64,000 nucleotides of DNA from Bradyrhizobium sp. 164 (GCF_023073715.1 NZ_JADPKA010000063.1:1-64000); one strand, 5' to 3'; positions 48,096 through 56,830 are shown, numbered from the stretch's first letter. Translations and numbers: made by a program. Notes: generated by a model from the sequence alone, not told the origin.

Positions 48096-48874
48096 TTTTC
48101 CAGCATTGGAGCTGCGCCGGGATCGTCATCGCGACTCTGCGCGGGCAACCGACCGCGCCAGCGGAGGACAGCTTCCGTGCGATTGTGCGCAGCACATTTC
48201 CTCATGATATGCTGGATGTGCATTTTGACTGTGCTTTCCGAGAGGTTCAATTTGGCGGCGATCAGCTTGTTAGGCAGGCCGAGCTCCAATTCCGCCAGAA
48301 CCTGTTGCTCACGAGGCGTGAGATCGGTCACGCTCCTGTCGATAGCAACTCCGACTCCCTCGTTCATCAGATATGCGGGCGCAAGCCCGCGCGTATCCGA
48401 CGGCTCCAGATCCCCTATCCTGCTCGTCCCGGCCACGGGCAACGGCCGGTAGACGCCACCAACAAGAACAAGCCGCAGGCCAGCCATGGCGATCTCGATC
48501 GATAGCGAGGTGGAAAGAAAGCCGCGCACGCCCCGCTGCATCGCAGCTTGCACGGTCGGCTCGTCATCATGGTTTGACAGGACTGCAACGGCGGCGTTGG
48601 GACAACACTCCGCAACGAAGGCGAGATCGTCCTCAACCGAGGGATCGCCGATGGGCCTATCGGCGATACTCAGCACCACCAGACGAACATCGCGGGCTGA
48701 CGTAGAGTCCAGGCTTTGGACCGTTGCCATGTCAAGGATCTCAAGGTGGTCCAGCTCACGCCTGAGGACGTTCAGCATGCATGTGCGAGGCAACAGGAGC
48801 GGCTCGATGATTACCAGAACCGGCAAGTGAAGCGATTCATTGAGCCGTTTTGAGGTGTTCGTTATGTCGTGCAT
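48092..48874 (-). CDS. LuxR/NarL-type regulator of the secretion cluster, 260 aa
   Basis: The C-terminal 65 residues are a LuxR helix-turn-helix: LTPREQQVLAELELGLPNKLIAAKLNLSESTVKMHIQHIMRKC. The N-terminal part resembles a response-regulator receiver in its later half (AVLSNHDDEPTVQAAMQRGVRGFLS, VLVGGVYRPLP), but I see no normal phosphoacceptor aspartate pocket, so it may be a pseudo-receiver responding to another signal. It is convergent with the secretion operon, overlapping the HlyD stop by 4 bases. It is the obvious candidate to control the repeat-protein genes. Confidence 0.82.
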   Translation of the reverse strand: MHDITNTSKRLNESLHLPVLVIIEPLLLPRTCMLNVLRRELDHLEILDMATVQSLDSTSARDVRLVVLSIADRPIGDPSVEDDLAFVAECCPNAAVAVLSNHDDEPTVQAAMQRGVRGFLSTSLSIEIAMAGLRLVLVGGVYRPLPVAGTSRIGDLEPSDTRGLAPAYLMNEGVGVAIDRSVTDLTPREQQVLAELELGLPNKLIAAKLNLSESTVKMHIQHIMRKCAAHNRTEAVLRWRGRLPAQSRDDDPGAAPMLEN

Positions 48875-49085
48875 GATTTCCTCGAGATGAAAAGAACTTC
48901 CGCGATATTCCCATTCCGTATTGCGTCTTCCCCTGCTGCTGCATTCATTCTGAATGCATCACCACGAGGCGCAGTGCCGCCGTTAGTGCCGTATCCACTG
49001 CGGGATCACTTTGCGGCTGGGTGGAAATTCTTTCCGCTCAAATCACTTGGGTGCGTACCGCGCGGTGGCGCAGTCGACGCCTCCC

Positions 49086-49670
49086 CTAATTGCAGATATT
49101 TCGATACGCCGTTGACGCCGCCGACCCTGACTTGCCGTCGGCGACATATGCTTCATCCTCCTTCACGAGGTAAAGAAACGGCCTCTCCGCGGTCTCGCCG
49201 CCTGACGCGCTTCTTCCTTTCACACGCCCGCAAATCGTATCCACAGGGCGTCCAAGCGTGTTCTTTCGCATCGTGCGCTTCATATCGGTGAATTCGGCCG
49301 ATTCTGGGTCCTCCATCTTCGCCGAGATCGTGACCTTCGCCTTGTCCAGGACAGGATCTGAAGTTTCCGCGGAGTGTTCGGATGCCGAGACGCCGATCCT
49401 CGTCCGAGGCGACGCCACCTTGGCAAGGTCGGCCGCTCCACGCTTCTTCGGGGAAGATTTGTTGGCGGACCTTGCCGGAGTAGCAGAATTCGATTTGACG
49501 GCCGCAGGATCTGGCGCCAAAGCCATCTGCATTGGCAGCGCGGGTCGGGCGACTGCGCCCCCGTTGAAACAGGGGCGTGACGCGCAATCAAGGAAATACC
49601 CTCGGGAAGGCGCGAACCAGCCAAAGCCGATCAGGACTCCCGCCAGCACTCCAACAAAAAGCAGTCCCAT
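49086..49670 (-). CDS. membrane-anchored hypothetical protein, 194 aa
   Basis: One N-terminal helix (MGLLFVGVLAGVLIGFGWFA) anchors the protein, with the rest probably periplasmic. A Ser/Lys/Ala-rich linker (about 60-105) leads to a conserved-looking domain: DPVLDKAKVTISAKMEDPESAEFTDMKR, RPVDTICGRVKGRSASGG, RPFLYLVKEDEAYVADG and a C-terminal CN. The pattern 'V..KM.DP.SAEF...KR......CG.VNG.....G...F.F' occurs in small rhizobial and other proteobacterial secreted proteins. Two cysteines (ICGR and NICN) may pair. The function is unknown. Confidence 0.68.
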   Translation of the reverse strand: MGLLFVGVLAGVLIGFGWFAPSRGYFLDCASRPCFNGGAVARPALPMQMALAPDPAAVKSNSATPARSANKSSPKKRGAADLAKVASPRTRIGVSASEHSAETSDPVLDKAKVTISAKMEDPESAEFTDMKRTMRKNTLGRPVDTICGRVKGRSASGGETAERPFLYLVKEDEAYVADGKSGSAASTAYRNICN

Positions 49671-50164
49671 CCGATTCCCCTCCGCGGGAGGTCGGTTCGC
49701 ACTCGTAACTAAGGACTAATTGCGCGCTGGTGATCTATCTGTTGCGCAAAAGCGTTAAACGCTCATTAAGCGCGCGCGGTTGTCCGGCACGTGCCCGGAT
49801 GAGCGGATCAGATCCGTGCCGAACTACCGTAAAGCGCCAATCGTGAAAGCAATTATGGCCGATTTGGTCCGCTCCTGGACCCTTCTGCCGATCGCCGGCT
49901 TGTGTGGCTCTCAGGCCAGTTTCGAAGCACCGCACCAGTTTCGCACCAGAAACGGCGTGAACGAAACGGAACGAAGGCCATCGGACTCGAACAAAAACGC
50001 AGGAAGGTCAACGAACCTGATCGAAATTCTGCCGCTCATAACGGTCTGGTTGCAGGTTCGAGTCCTGCCGGGCCCACCAGTGGATCAATGGTTAGCAGCT
50101 TTCCATTGTCTTTCGGTTGGAGGCGGCACCACAAATTGCCTGTGTAGCTACTCGTTGTTTTGCT
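49671..50164. other. segment end with attachment repeat; no gene
   Basis: About 490 bases contain only short frames. The right attachment copy sits at 50031-50081. The sequence before it (49915-49960) has two GCACCAG / GCACCAGAAAC-like short repeats. No integrase remnant was recognised. Confidence 0.45.
50031..50081 (+). repeat. attachment-site repeat, right copy
   Basis: This is an exact 51-base copy of 41255-41305, the 3' part of the tRNA gene. The upstream half of the tRNA is absent here. It closes an 8.8-kb segment. Confidence 0.78.
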
Positions 50165-50487
50165 TCAACGGCGACCAACTACCGCTCCAGATCCGGGTCC
50201 GGCGCCGGCTCTCCTTCTTGAGTGTAGATCCTGCGGCTCTATCGCACGAACCGGGGCAACATCGTTGAGAGCCTGTTCTATCGAATGGCCCACCAGGTCA
50301 ATGTCGTCCCTTACGTACCGCTGTAAGAGCCGCCGGTGTAGTTCTTCGTCGCCAGGAAATACAAAGTCGGGGACACGATCGCCTCAAAGACGAGTTCGAA
50401 TTGGCGATCGTTCGACCAAAGGAGAATTGCGCCGCTCATCGCAAAAGCCACCGCCGACCCAAACGGACTCAGCATCTCATCGGTCAT
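50165..50487 (-). pseudogene. possible frameshifted small gene
   Basis: The frame from ATG 50487 reads MTDEMLSPFGSAVAFAMSG... and QFELVFEAIV, then becomes poor and stops at 50311 (58 aa). Shifting by one base near 50375 gives VPDFVFPGDEELHRRLLQRYVRDDIDLVGHSIEQ (read in parts), which looks like a natural continuation, ending at 50165. A single indel could therefore have broken a gene of about 107 residues with one possible membrane helix. I do not recognise the protein. Confidence 0.35.
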
Positions 50488-50940
50488 GGGATGCTTCTAT
50501 TCTCGAGTCAAGCTTGCGCTTCCGGTCCGCCACAGCACCTATCGTGCAAGTGGTTTGGTCCCGAGATTCCAACGAGAGATAGGCCCCCTGGTCGCACACA
50601 GCGGCTTGGTCCGGATCCAAATCCTGCCCTTTCGGAGAGCCTGTCTTCGTCGTACGATGCCTCCCCCGAAAGCTCGGGTGAACACGAGACGGCGCGAACT
50701 TCTCCGGGCGCAACGGCGGCTGTTCGTCTCCCATTGGTACTGAGGCGATCCGCACGGATTGACCGCAAGTCGGCCGGATGCTCCTCCATCGCACGCGCCG
50801 TCTCTTGGTCGCCATCAGACTGCGGTGATCATTTCGATCTGAGCGCATCTGCCGTATCGAGCTAGCGATCTTTGATTTTCGGCCAAGAGATCAACAGTCA
50901 GTCATGTGAACAATCCAATTGCCTAGTCCGGACGCCGACC
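50488..50940. other. non-coding stretch before the hybrid kinase
   Basis: Several short overlapping frames occupy about 450 bases, none with a good start or protein-like composition. It probably carries the promoter of the kinase gene. Confidence 0.35.
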
Positions 50941-53061
50941 ATGTCCGATCAACGATCAGCAGCTTCCGACATGGATGCATACCGCGGCCTCAGCTACGTC
51001 GGGGGTCTGGTCGTGATCGGAGCGATCTATCTCGCCTCGGCAAAGGGCGGCCTTGCCCTCGCCTCTATCCATCCCAGCGCAACGCCAATTTGGCCGCCGA
51101 CAGGTGTCGCGCTGGCGGCGGTGCTGTTGTGGGGATATCGAACTTGGCCCGCAATTTTTGCGGCGGCGATGATCGCCAATGCGACGACGGCCGGCTCCGT
51201 TGCCACCGCATTTGCGATTGCAACAGGCAACTCGCTCGAAGCGGTTGCCGGCGCGTATCTCATTAAGCGGTGGTCAGGCGGGTGTGAGACGTTTTCAACG
51301 CCAGATTCTGTTGCAAAGTTTACCCTGATCTGCGTCGTGATCGCGACACCGATCAGCGCCAGCATTGGACTGAGCAGCCTGGCACTCTTCGGGTACATCG
51401 AGCCGAAGAATTTCGCGGACGCGTGGATCACCTGGTGGCTGGGAGACGTGACCGGCGCACTGGTCATTACCCCCGTTATCGTGCTGTGGGCATCAAACCA
51501 ACATCATGCCTTCAACCGGCACGATTTTTTGGAAACGGCCGGGGTCCTCGCGACAGCGGCGGCTGTTGGCCTCATTGCTTTCAGCCCCCTGATCGAGCAG
51601 ACGCCCGGCCGAGATCCACTCGGCTTTCTGGCGATCCTGCCCATGCTATGGGCGGCCCTGCGTCGCGGTCCACGCGATACCGCAACGGTTGCCCTCGTGC
51701 TTGCGGGCCTTACGATTTGGGCAACGCACACGGGCGGCGGCCCCTTTGCGACGCCAGATCGCAATGCGTCATTCCTGCTGGTGTTGATGTTCTTGATCAG
51801 TATAACCGTTCCAAGCTTGCTGCTGAGCGCGGATGTCGAAGTCCGCAAGAACGCGGAAGGAAACCTGCGCCGCGCGCACGTCGAACTCGAGCAGAAGGTC
51901 GCAGAGCGCACGCAGGAACTGGAGCTCGCCAACACAGCGAAGTCGCGCTTTCTCGCCATGGCAAGCCATGATTTGCGGCAGCCTTTACATGCTTTGGGCT
52001 TGTTCGTCGCCCAGCTGCGCACGCCGCTCAAGCCGGAGGAAAGGACAAGAACGATCGAACGGGTCGACGCAACCCGCAAGGAAATGGATGAAATGTTCAA
52101 TTCGCTCCTGGACATTTCCAGGCTCGATGCCGGGATGCTTACCCCCAAAATCACCGAGTTCCCGATCGCGCGCCTGTTGCAAAAACTCGAGACGGCGTTT
52201 GACCAGGCGACGCAAAAGAAAGGTCTGCGGCTACGCGTCAGGCCAAGTGACGCCTGGGTCCGAAGCGACGCGATGCTGCTCGAACGCATCATGCTGAATC
52301 TTGTATCAAATGCGGTGCGCTATACGTCGCAGGGCGGAATCCTGGTCGGATGTCGCCGGCGCGGTGATATGTTGCGTATCGAAGTATGCGATACCGGTCC
52401 CGGCATTCCCGAGGACCAAAAGCAGAATATCTTTAGCGAGTTCTTTCAAGTTCCGACCTCAGAACAGAACCGGTCCGGCGGACTCGGCCTCGGCCTCGCG
52501 ATCGTCGACAAGCTTCGCCTGCTTCTCAACCATCAAATCGACCTGGCTTCGACGGTGGGCCGAGGTTCGCGATTTGCGATCCTAGTTCCGAGAGTCGATC
52601 AATGCGTCAGGTCGGCGGCGCCCGCCGACTTACCCTACCCCGGAGCCTTGGCCGCCGACGGCAAGGCAATTCTGGTTATTGCCGATACTCCGATCGTGCA
52701 GGAGGGAACGGGCGGATTGCTTAGCAAATGGGGATATTCGGTTCTTGCCGCTGGATCCGACGAAGCTGCACTGGTCCGGCTTGCCGAGCGCGCACAACGC
52801 CCCGATCTCATCATCTCGGACTATCATCTCGCAAGCGGGAAGACCGGAATCCGGGCTATTGAACAAATCAATGCAGCGTTTGGCTCGTCAATTCCCGCCA
52901 TTCTCATCAGCGGCGATACCGCAGCTGAACCTCTGCGGGACGCTAGGGACAGAGGATACATTTTGCTGCACAAGCCCGTCGACCCGATGCGGCTCCGCGC
53001 TGTCATGCATGAGCTCCTTAGGAATCATGATGGTGAAAGAGGCACGGGGGCAGTTTCATGA
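50941..53061 (+). CDS. MASE1 hybrid sensor histidine kinase, 706 aa
   Basis: Residues about 15-300 are a MASE1 sensor with about eight membrane helices (GGLALASIHPSATPIWPPTGVALAAVLLWGYRTWP is characteristic). A short coiled linker leads to the HisKA domain, with phosphoacceptor His343 in MASHDLRQPLHALGLF, and an ATPase domain with NLVSNAVRYTSQGG and DTGPGIPEDQKQNIF. The C-terminal receiver (about 580-695) has Asp627 in LIISDYHLASGKTG. I start at ATG 50941. The last bases overlap the convergent response-regulator gene by 6. The kinase probably signals to that regulator. Confidence 0.92.
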   Translation: MSDQRSAASDMDAYRGLSYVGGLVVIGAIYLASAKGGLALASIHPSATPIWPPTGVALAAVLLWGYRTWPAIFAAAMIANATTAGSVATAFAIATGNSLEAVAGAYLIKRWSGGCETFSTPDSVAKFTLICVVIATPISASIGLSSLALFGYIEPKNFADAWITWWLGDVTGALVITPVIVLWASNQHHAFNRHDFLETAGVLATAAAVGLIAFSPLIEQTPGRDPLGFLAILPMLWAALRRGPRDTATVALVLAGLTIWATHTGGGPFATPDRNASFLLVLMFLISITVPSLLLSADVEVRKNAEGNLRRAHVELEQKVAERTQELELANTAKSRFLAMASHDLRQPLHALGLFVAQLRTPLKPEERTRTIERVDATRKEMDEMFNSLLDISRLDAGMLTPKITEFPIARLLQKLETAFDQATQKKGLRLRVRPSDAWVRSDAMLLERIMLNLVSNAVRYTSQGGILVGCRRRGDMLRIEVCDTGPGIPEDQKQNIFSEFFQVPTSEQNRSGGLGLGLAIVDKLRLLLNHQIDLASTVGRGSRFAILVPRVDQCVRSAAPADLPYPGALAADGKAILVIADTPIVQEGTGGLLSKWGYSVLAAGSDEAALVRLAERAQRPDLIISDYHLASGKTGIRAIEQINAAFGSSIPAILISGDTAAEPLRDARDRGYILLHKPVDPMRLRAVMHELLRNHDGERGTGAVS

Positions 53062-53718
53062 TTCGGATTTCGGCGGCCATTCCCAGCCCATTTTTCCGAC
53101 TTTTATGACGGCCTCGGTGCGCGTCGCCACGCCGAGTGCCTTGAGAACGAACGTGATGTGGTTCTTCACCGTCGGCACTGCCATATTGAGCGTCCTGGCA
53201 ATGACCTTGTTGCTTTTTCCTTTCATCAGGAGCGCCAGTACGTCGATCTGACGATCGGTCAACCCGAGTCCCTTGAGCGAGTCGCGAGCCAAAGGTTTAT
53301 CTGCGAACCGCGGACCCGCTGTTTCCTCCAGAATCTTGGAGGGAATGTAAACTCCGCCGGAGAACACCAACTCAATGGCGTTGAGCATCACTTCACGTTC
53401 CGTGGTCTTCGGGATGAAACCCAGCGCGCCAAGTTTGAAAGCGCGCCTGACCGTATCCTGATCATCGGAGGACGAGAGAATGACGATAGCAATCGTCGCA
53501 TAGCGCTGGCGCAGTTCGCAAAGGACAGAGAAGCCGTCGCGGTCAGGCAAATTGATATCGAGCAAAATGAGGCTGATATCGGGATGCTCCTCGACGATGT
53601 GCATGGCCTCTCGACTGCTCGATGCTTCCAATATCACGGCTTCTCGCTTCAACTCCTTCAGGACAGCGTGCAACGCCTCGCGAATCAATGTGTGATCGTC
53701 AACAATAAGTACCTTCAT
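53056..53718 (-). CDS. LuxR/NarL-family response regulator, 220 aa
   Basis: The receiver domain (1-120) begins MKVLIVDDHTLIREAL, with phosphoacceptor Asp54 in LILLDINLPDRDG, threonine/serine switch VILSSSDDQD and Lys in GFIPKTTE. The C-terminal helix-turn-helix reads LGLTDRQIDVLALLMKGKSNKVIARTLNMAVPTVKNHITFVLKAL. Start ATG 53718 (the upstream extension lacks receiver sequence). It is convergent with the MASE1 kinase and is its likely partner. The target genes are not evident; the OpgC-like gene beyond is one possibility. Confidence 0.9.
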   Translation of the reverse strand: MKVLIVDDHTLIREALHAVLKELKREAVILEASSSREAMHIVEEHPDISLILLDINLPDRDGFSVLCELRQRYATIAIVILSSSDDQDTVRRAFKLGALGFIPKTTEREVMLNAIELVFSGGVYIPSKILEETAGPRFADKPLARDSLKGLGLTDRQIDVLALLMKGKSNKVIARTLNMAVPTVKNHITFVLKALGVATRTEAVIKVGKMGWEWPPKSES

Positions 53719-54267
53719 AAAAATGCTCTCCGTCTTCTGACGCCCGGAGATCAATGAAAAATCATACACCCAGCTTCGAAACCGTCCATCTTCTATCTCT
53801 GGTCCAGCGGTTCGCCGCCCGCACTCAAAGTAGGAGCCGCGGGCTGCTGTGTGCTATGGTTGCAATCGGCACACATCGTAAGCAGCGCGAACTACACGAA
53901 GCGCGAAGCTCACTGGTCCTTCGTCCATGCGAGCGATGGATTGCTCATCACGTGTCTCACCGGCGTCAAATAGATGCCGCGGCCCGGACGGTACCTTGGT
54001 CATAGGACCTAGGCACCTCTCTGTACCGACCTCCGACCGGTTTACACACTGCGCCACTTGAACGATGATGTCGACAGTCAGCTTCTCCACCAGCTTTTTG
54101 CTCAGCGCGGCCATTGTCTCAATTGCTGTCGTGGCCCGGTCGGTGTGAAGCAACGCTGGACTGCTGCGCTGTCACGAACCCGCCGCCGCAGGCCGCTTTT
54201 TTGTCAGATTCGATTCCTGTCGATCGTTCCTCTTGAAGCGTGCGCGCACGCTGGACGAGGCAAGCCA
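53719..54267. other. divergent gap, no clear gene
   Basis: About 550 bases separate the response regulator and the OpgC-like gene. Frames in both directions are short or biased. A minus-strand frame at 53854-54153 (MAALSKKLVEKLTVDI) is the best but lacks supporting signals. Promoters for both flanking genes must lie here. Confidence 0.35.
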
Positions 54268-55680
54268 ATGCATGACCGAACCGCCACCCCGAAGCCATCG
54301 GCGGCCGCGCTGCCGGAGCTGAAAGCCAACGGCCGCGACCTGCGCATTGACGCCTGCCGCGGCATCGCGCTCTGGTGCATCTTTCTTGATCATGTCCCCC
54401 ATAACATTGGAAGCTGGCTGACGCTGCGGAACTACGGCTTCAGCGATGCCGCGGAAGTGTTCATGTTCGTTTCGGGCGTCACCTGCGCACTGGCCTACGG
54501 CAAGGTATGGAGCTGCGAGGGATGGACCAGCGTGATCCGCCGCACGCTGCGGCGAAGCTGGGACATCTATATCGCATTTCTTCTGCTCACGCTCGCCTGC
54601 GCCATCCTAGTCCACATCGCTGGCGTGGAACGCCTTGCTGACGAGAGCAATACGCGCATTCTGCTGGACCAGCCTGGCGCGACGCTCGCGCACGCGGCAA
54701 TTCTGCAATACCGCCCGGTCAATACCGACGTGTTGCCGATCTTCGTGCTTCTCCACCTCTTGTTCGCGCCGTTGCTGTGGTTGCTGCTCCGACTGCCGAA
54801 CCTGACGCTGGGCGCCTCGCTGGCGCTTTATGCGCTGGTGCATATGTTCGGCTGGTCCTTGCCGGCGTGGCCGAACGGCCACTGGGCTTTCAATCCACTG
54901 GCCTGGCAGCTGCTGGTGGTGCTTGGCGCGTGGGTGATAATCGAGGGCGAAAGAGTGCGCCCCTGGCTAACGTCACGCATGGCGCTTGCGCCTGCCATTC
55001 TCTATCTGGTCGTCAGCCTCGTCATCGCATTGAGCTGGAGAATCAAGCCGTTGGAAGCGTTGATCCCGCAGGGGCTGACGAAGTTGGCTTATCCGGTAGA
55101 CAAATCGAATCTCGATCCGTTGCGTCTATTGCATTTCTTGGCTCTTGCGGTTGTAGCGGTATGGCTCGTGCCACCCAATCGACAAGCATTGACGACTGCG
55201 GTGATGCGCGGCGCCATCCTCTGTGGCAAGAACTCGTTGCCAATCTTCTGCCTCGGCGTTCTGCTTACGCTGGTCAGTCTCCTGGCGTTGCTCGACATAT
55301 CGGAGGGGCTTGCGATGCAGATCACGCTCAGCGTCGGTGGCGTCCTAACGATGATCGTGGCGGCGACGCTGCTGAACTTGATCAAGATCAAACCCAGGTC
55401 GCAGCCGATCATTGCACTGCCGATGAGTGTGCGCGCCCCTCAGGACGCGTGGGGCACAGTTGGCGGGCGCACCCTGGAGGCGTTTCGCCGAGGACTGCGC
55501 GAGTTCGGATGGGCCCGCGGCCGGAATCGCCTCGGCGATTGCCAGGTCGCGAAGCGGCAATCCGGCCACGGGCCGTGTCTCGCAGGCGAATTGGTACGGC
55601 TCAAGGCGGATGCCATCGCGGCGGCGGCGAGACCTGCAGCCATGGCGGCCAAGAATGCAACCGCGACGGTTCCAGTCTGA
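54268..55680 (+). CDS. OpgC-like membrane acyltransferase with foreign C-terminus, 470 aa
   Basis: The first 395 residues are an OpgC-type protein: RDLRIDACRGIALWCIFLDHVPHNIGSWLTLRNYGFSDAAEVFMFVSG, with about ten membrane helices and NLDPLRLLHFLALAVVAVWL, then GKNSLPIFCLGVLL. OpgC adds succinyl groups to osmoregulated periplasmic glucans. The last 73 residues (from about 55459) are not OpgC but resemble the ABC substrate-binding family PF04392 (EAFRRGLREFGWARGRN, AGELVRLKADAIAAAARPAAMAAKNATATVPV). The gene is therefore a fusion formed by a deletion or insertion, close to the decayed attachment copy. The acyltransferase part may still work. Confidence 0.82.
   Translation: MHDRTATPKPSAAALPELKANGRDLRIDACRGIALWCIFLDHVPHNIGSWLTLRNYGFSDAAEVFMFVSGVTCALAYGKVWSCEGWTSVIRRTLRRSWDIYIAFLLLTLACAILVHIAGVERLADESNTRILLDQPGATLAHAAILQYRPVNTDVLPIFVLLHLLFAPLLWLLLRLPNLTLGASLALYALVHMFGWSLPAWPNGHWAFNPLAWQLLVVLGAWVIIEGERVRPWLTSRMALAPAILYLVVSLVIALSWRIKPLEALIPQGLTKLAYPVDKSNLDPLRLLHFLALAVVAVWLVPPNRQALTTAVMRGAILCGKNSLPIFCLGVLLTLVSLLALLDISEGLAMQITLSVGGVLTMIVAATLLNLIKIKPRSQPIIALPMSVRAPQDAWGTVGGRTLEAFRRGLREFGWARGRNRLGDCQVAKRQSGHGPCLAGELVRLKADAIAAAARPAAMAAKNATATVPV
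55459..55680 (+). pseudogene. remnant of ABC substrate-binding protein (PF04392) fused to OpgC
   Basis: Read in frame with the OpgC gene, the 73 codons show the start and middle of a PF04392 binding protein. The central part (RLGDCQVAKRQSGHGPC) looks frame-shifted compared with the family's IEYRWAEG segment. The remainder of that gene is missing. Confidence 0.6.
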
Positions 55681-56032
55681 GCGATCATTCCTCATGTCCG
55701 ACGGTCGTTAGCCGGGCGCCCCCTCGCGGCGCTCGGCCTTTGCGCGCTCCCGCGCCTGGCCGCTCTTAACGGTCTGGTTGCCGGTTCGGGTCCCGCCGCG
55801 CCCATCACCCAAATTATGAGCTTGTCGGTGCTCGCCAAGCCACTGCACCAGAAGCGCACGCTTGGTCGCCCGTTGCCGCATTTCGGTGTGCGCACCAAGT
55901 CAGTGCTCTTCCGTGTCCGTCTGACCTGATTTCTATCGCTCAAGCGGCGATTACGGTGACAGTGCACCAAATTTCAATTTATTGGCAGGTTCGAAAACCG
56001 GAGGCGAACTGCCTCCCCGCCCAGACGTCCCT
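55681..56032. other. segment end with decayed attachment copy; no gene
   Basis: About 350 bases without a convincing frame. It contains the third, altered copy of the tRNA-derived repeat (55758-55807) followed by AT-richer DNA up to the cyclase gene. Confidence 0.45.
55758..55807 (+). repeat. decayed third copy of the tRNA-derived attachment repeat
   Basis: It matches 41254-41303 at 44 of 50 positions by hand alignment (GGCCGCTCTTAACGGTCTGG, then GTTCGGGTCCCGCC). It marks the end of a second, older segment of about 5.7 kb. Confidence 0.6.
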
Positions 56033-56830
56033 TCACCCCTCCACCCGCCACAGCCTCCACCTTTCCGGCACACCCTTCAGCCGGTGCACGCCGTGATCCT
56101 TCAAGCTGATCGCAGATTGCGTCTTCATCAGCTCCTTCACCGCGCTCGAGACCAAAACCTCCCCGGCGCGCGCCTTAGCGGCGACGCGGGTGCCGATGTG
56201 GAAGGCGAGGCCGACCATCTCGCCGCCGCTGATGGTGTATTCGCCGGCGTGCAAGCCGACCCTGATCTCGAGGCCCAGCGTGCGCACGGCTTTCTGGATC
56301 GCGGTCGCGCAATTGACGCCGGCGGCGGGCTTCTTGAACGTCGCCAGCACGCCGTCGCCGGTGGTCACGACTTCCTTGCCGCGCGAGCTCTTCAATTCCT
56401 TGCGGACGGCCGCGTAATAATGGCCCATCACCTTGGTCCAACGCGCATCGCCGAGCTTCGCAGCCTTCGCGGTCGAGCCGACGATATCGACGATCAGGAT
56501 GGTGGCGAGCGCCTGCTTGAGCTCGGCGCCACCGTTCGCGGACCGGCGCCGCAGCGCGATCGGTCCGGTCAGCGGCTCATAGCGATGGCTGCGGCGCCGA
56601 GCGATCGCTGCTTTGGCGTAGTCCTGCGCGCGCTGCGCCGTGCCGCAACGGATCGTCTTCTCCTGCGGCGATCGCGACCAGGAGACCTTGCGCCCATCGC
56701 CGGCGCCACTGACCTCCACGGCGCCCCATTTCAGAAAGACCGCCGAGCCGACCCGCCGAATGCACCAGGCCTTGGAGGTGTATCCGGATACGTTCGACTG
56801 AAGGACTCCGATGCGAAGGAATTTGGGCAT
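56033..56830 (-). CDS. class III adenylate/guanylate cyclase with WGR-like N-terminus, 265 aa
   Basis: Residues about 15-75 (KAWCIRRVGSAVFLKWGAVEV...WSRSPQEKTIRCGTAQRAQDYAKAAI) resemble a WGR-type domain, usually a nucleic-acid-associated module. The catalytic domain (about 105-262) reads ATILIVDIVGSTAKAAKLGD with the first metal aspartate, TTGDGVLATFKKPAAG with the second, then LEIRVGLHAGEYTISGGEMVGLAFHIGTRVAAKA and LKGVPERWRLWRV. The set looks complete for a soluble cyclase of the type often linked to other signalling domains. I start at ATG 56830; the upstream frame to 56995 has no domain. Confidence 0.83.
   Translation of the reverse strand: MPKFLRIGVLQSNVSGYTSKAWCIRRVGSAVFLKWGAVEVSGAGDGRKVSWSRSPQEKTIRCGTAQRAQDYAKAAIARRRSHRYEPLTGPIALRRRSANGGAELKQALATILIVDIVGSTAKAAKLGDARWTKVMGHYYAAVRKELKSSRGKEVVTTGDGVLATFKKPAAGVNCATAIQKAVRTLGLEIRVGLHAGEYTISGGEMVGLAFHIGTRVAAKARAGEVLVSSAVKELMKTQSAISLKDHGVHRLKGVPERWRLWRVEG

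Noticed and set aside
41306..50030. Integrase or excisionase gene for the island
   Set aside because: Looked for on both strands; no tyrosine or serine recombinase motif was found.
53854..54153. Minus-strand frame of 99 codons
   Set aside because: Start unsupported and sequence unlike a folded protein; may be intergenic.
55692..55970. Minus-strand frame across the decayed attachment copy
   Set aside because: Arg-rich shadow over a tRNA-derived repeat.
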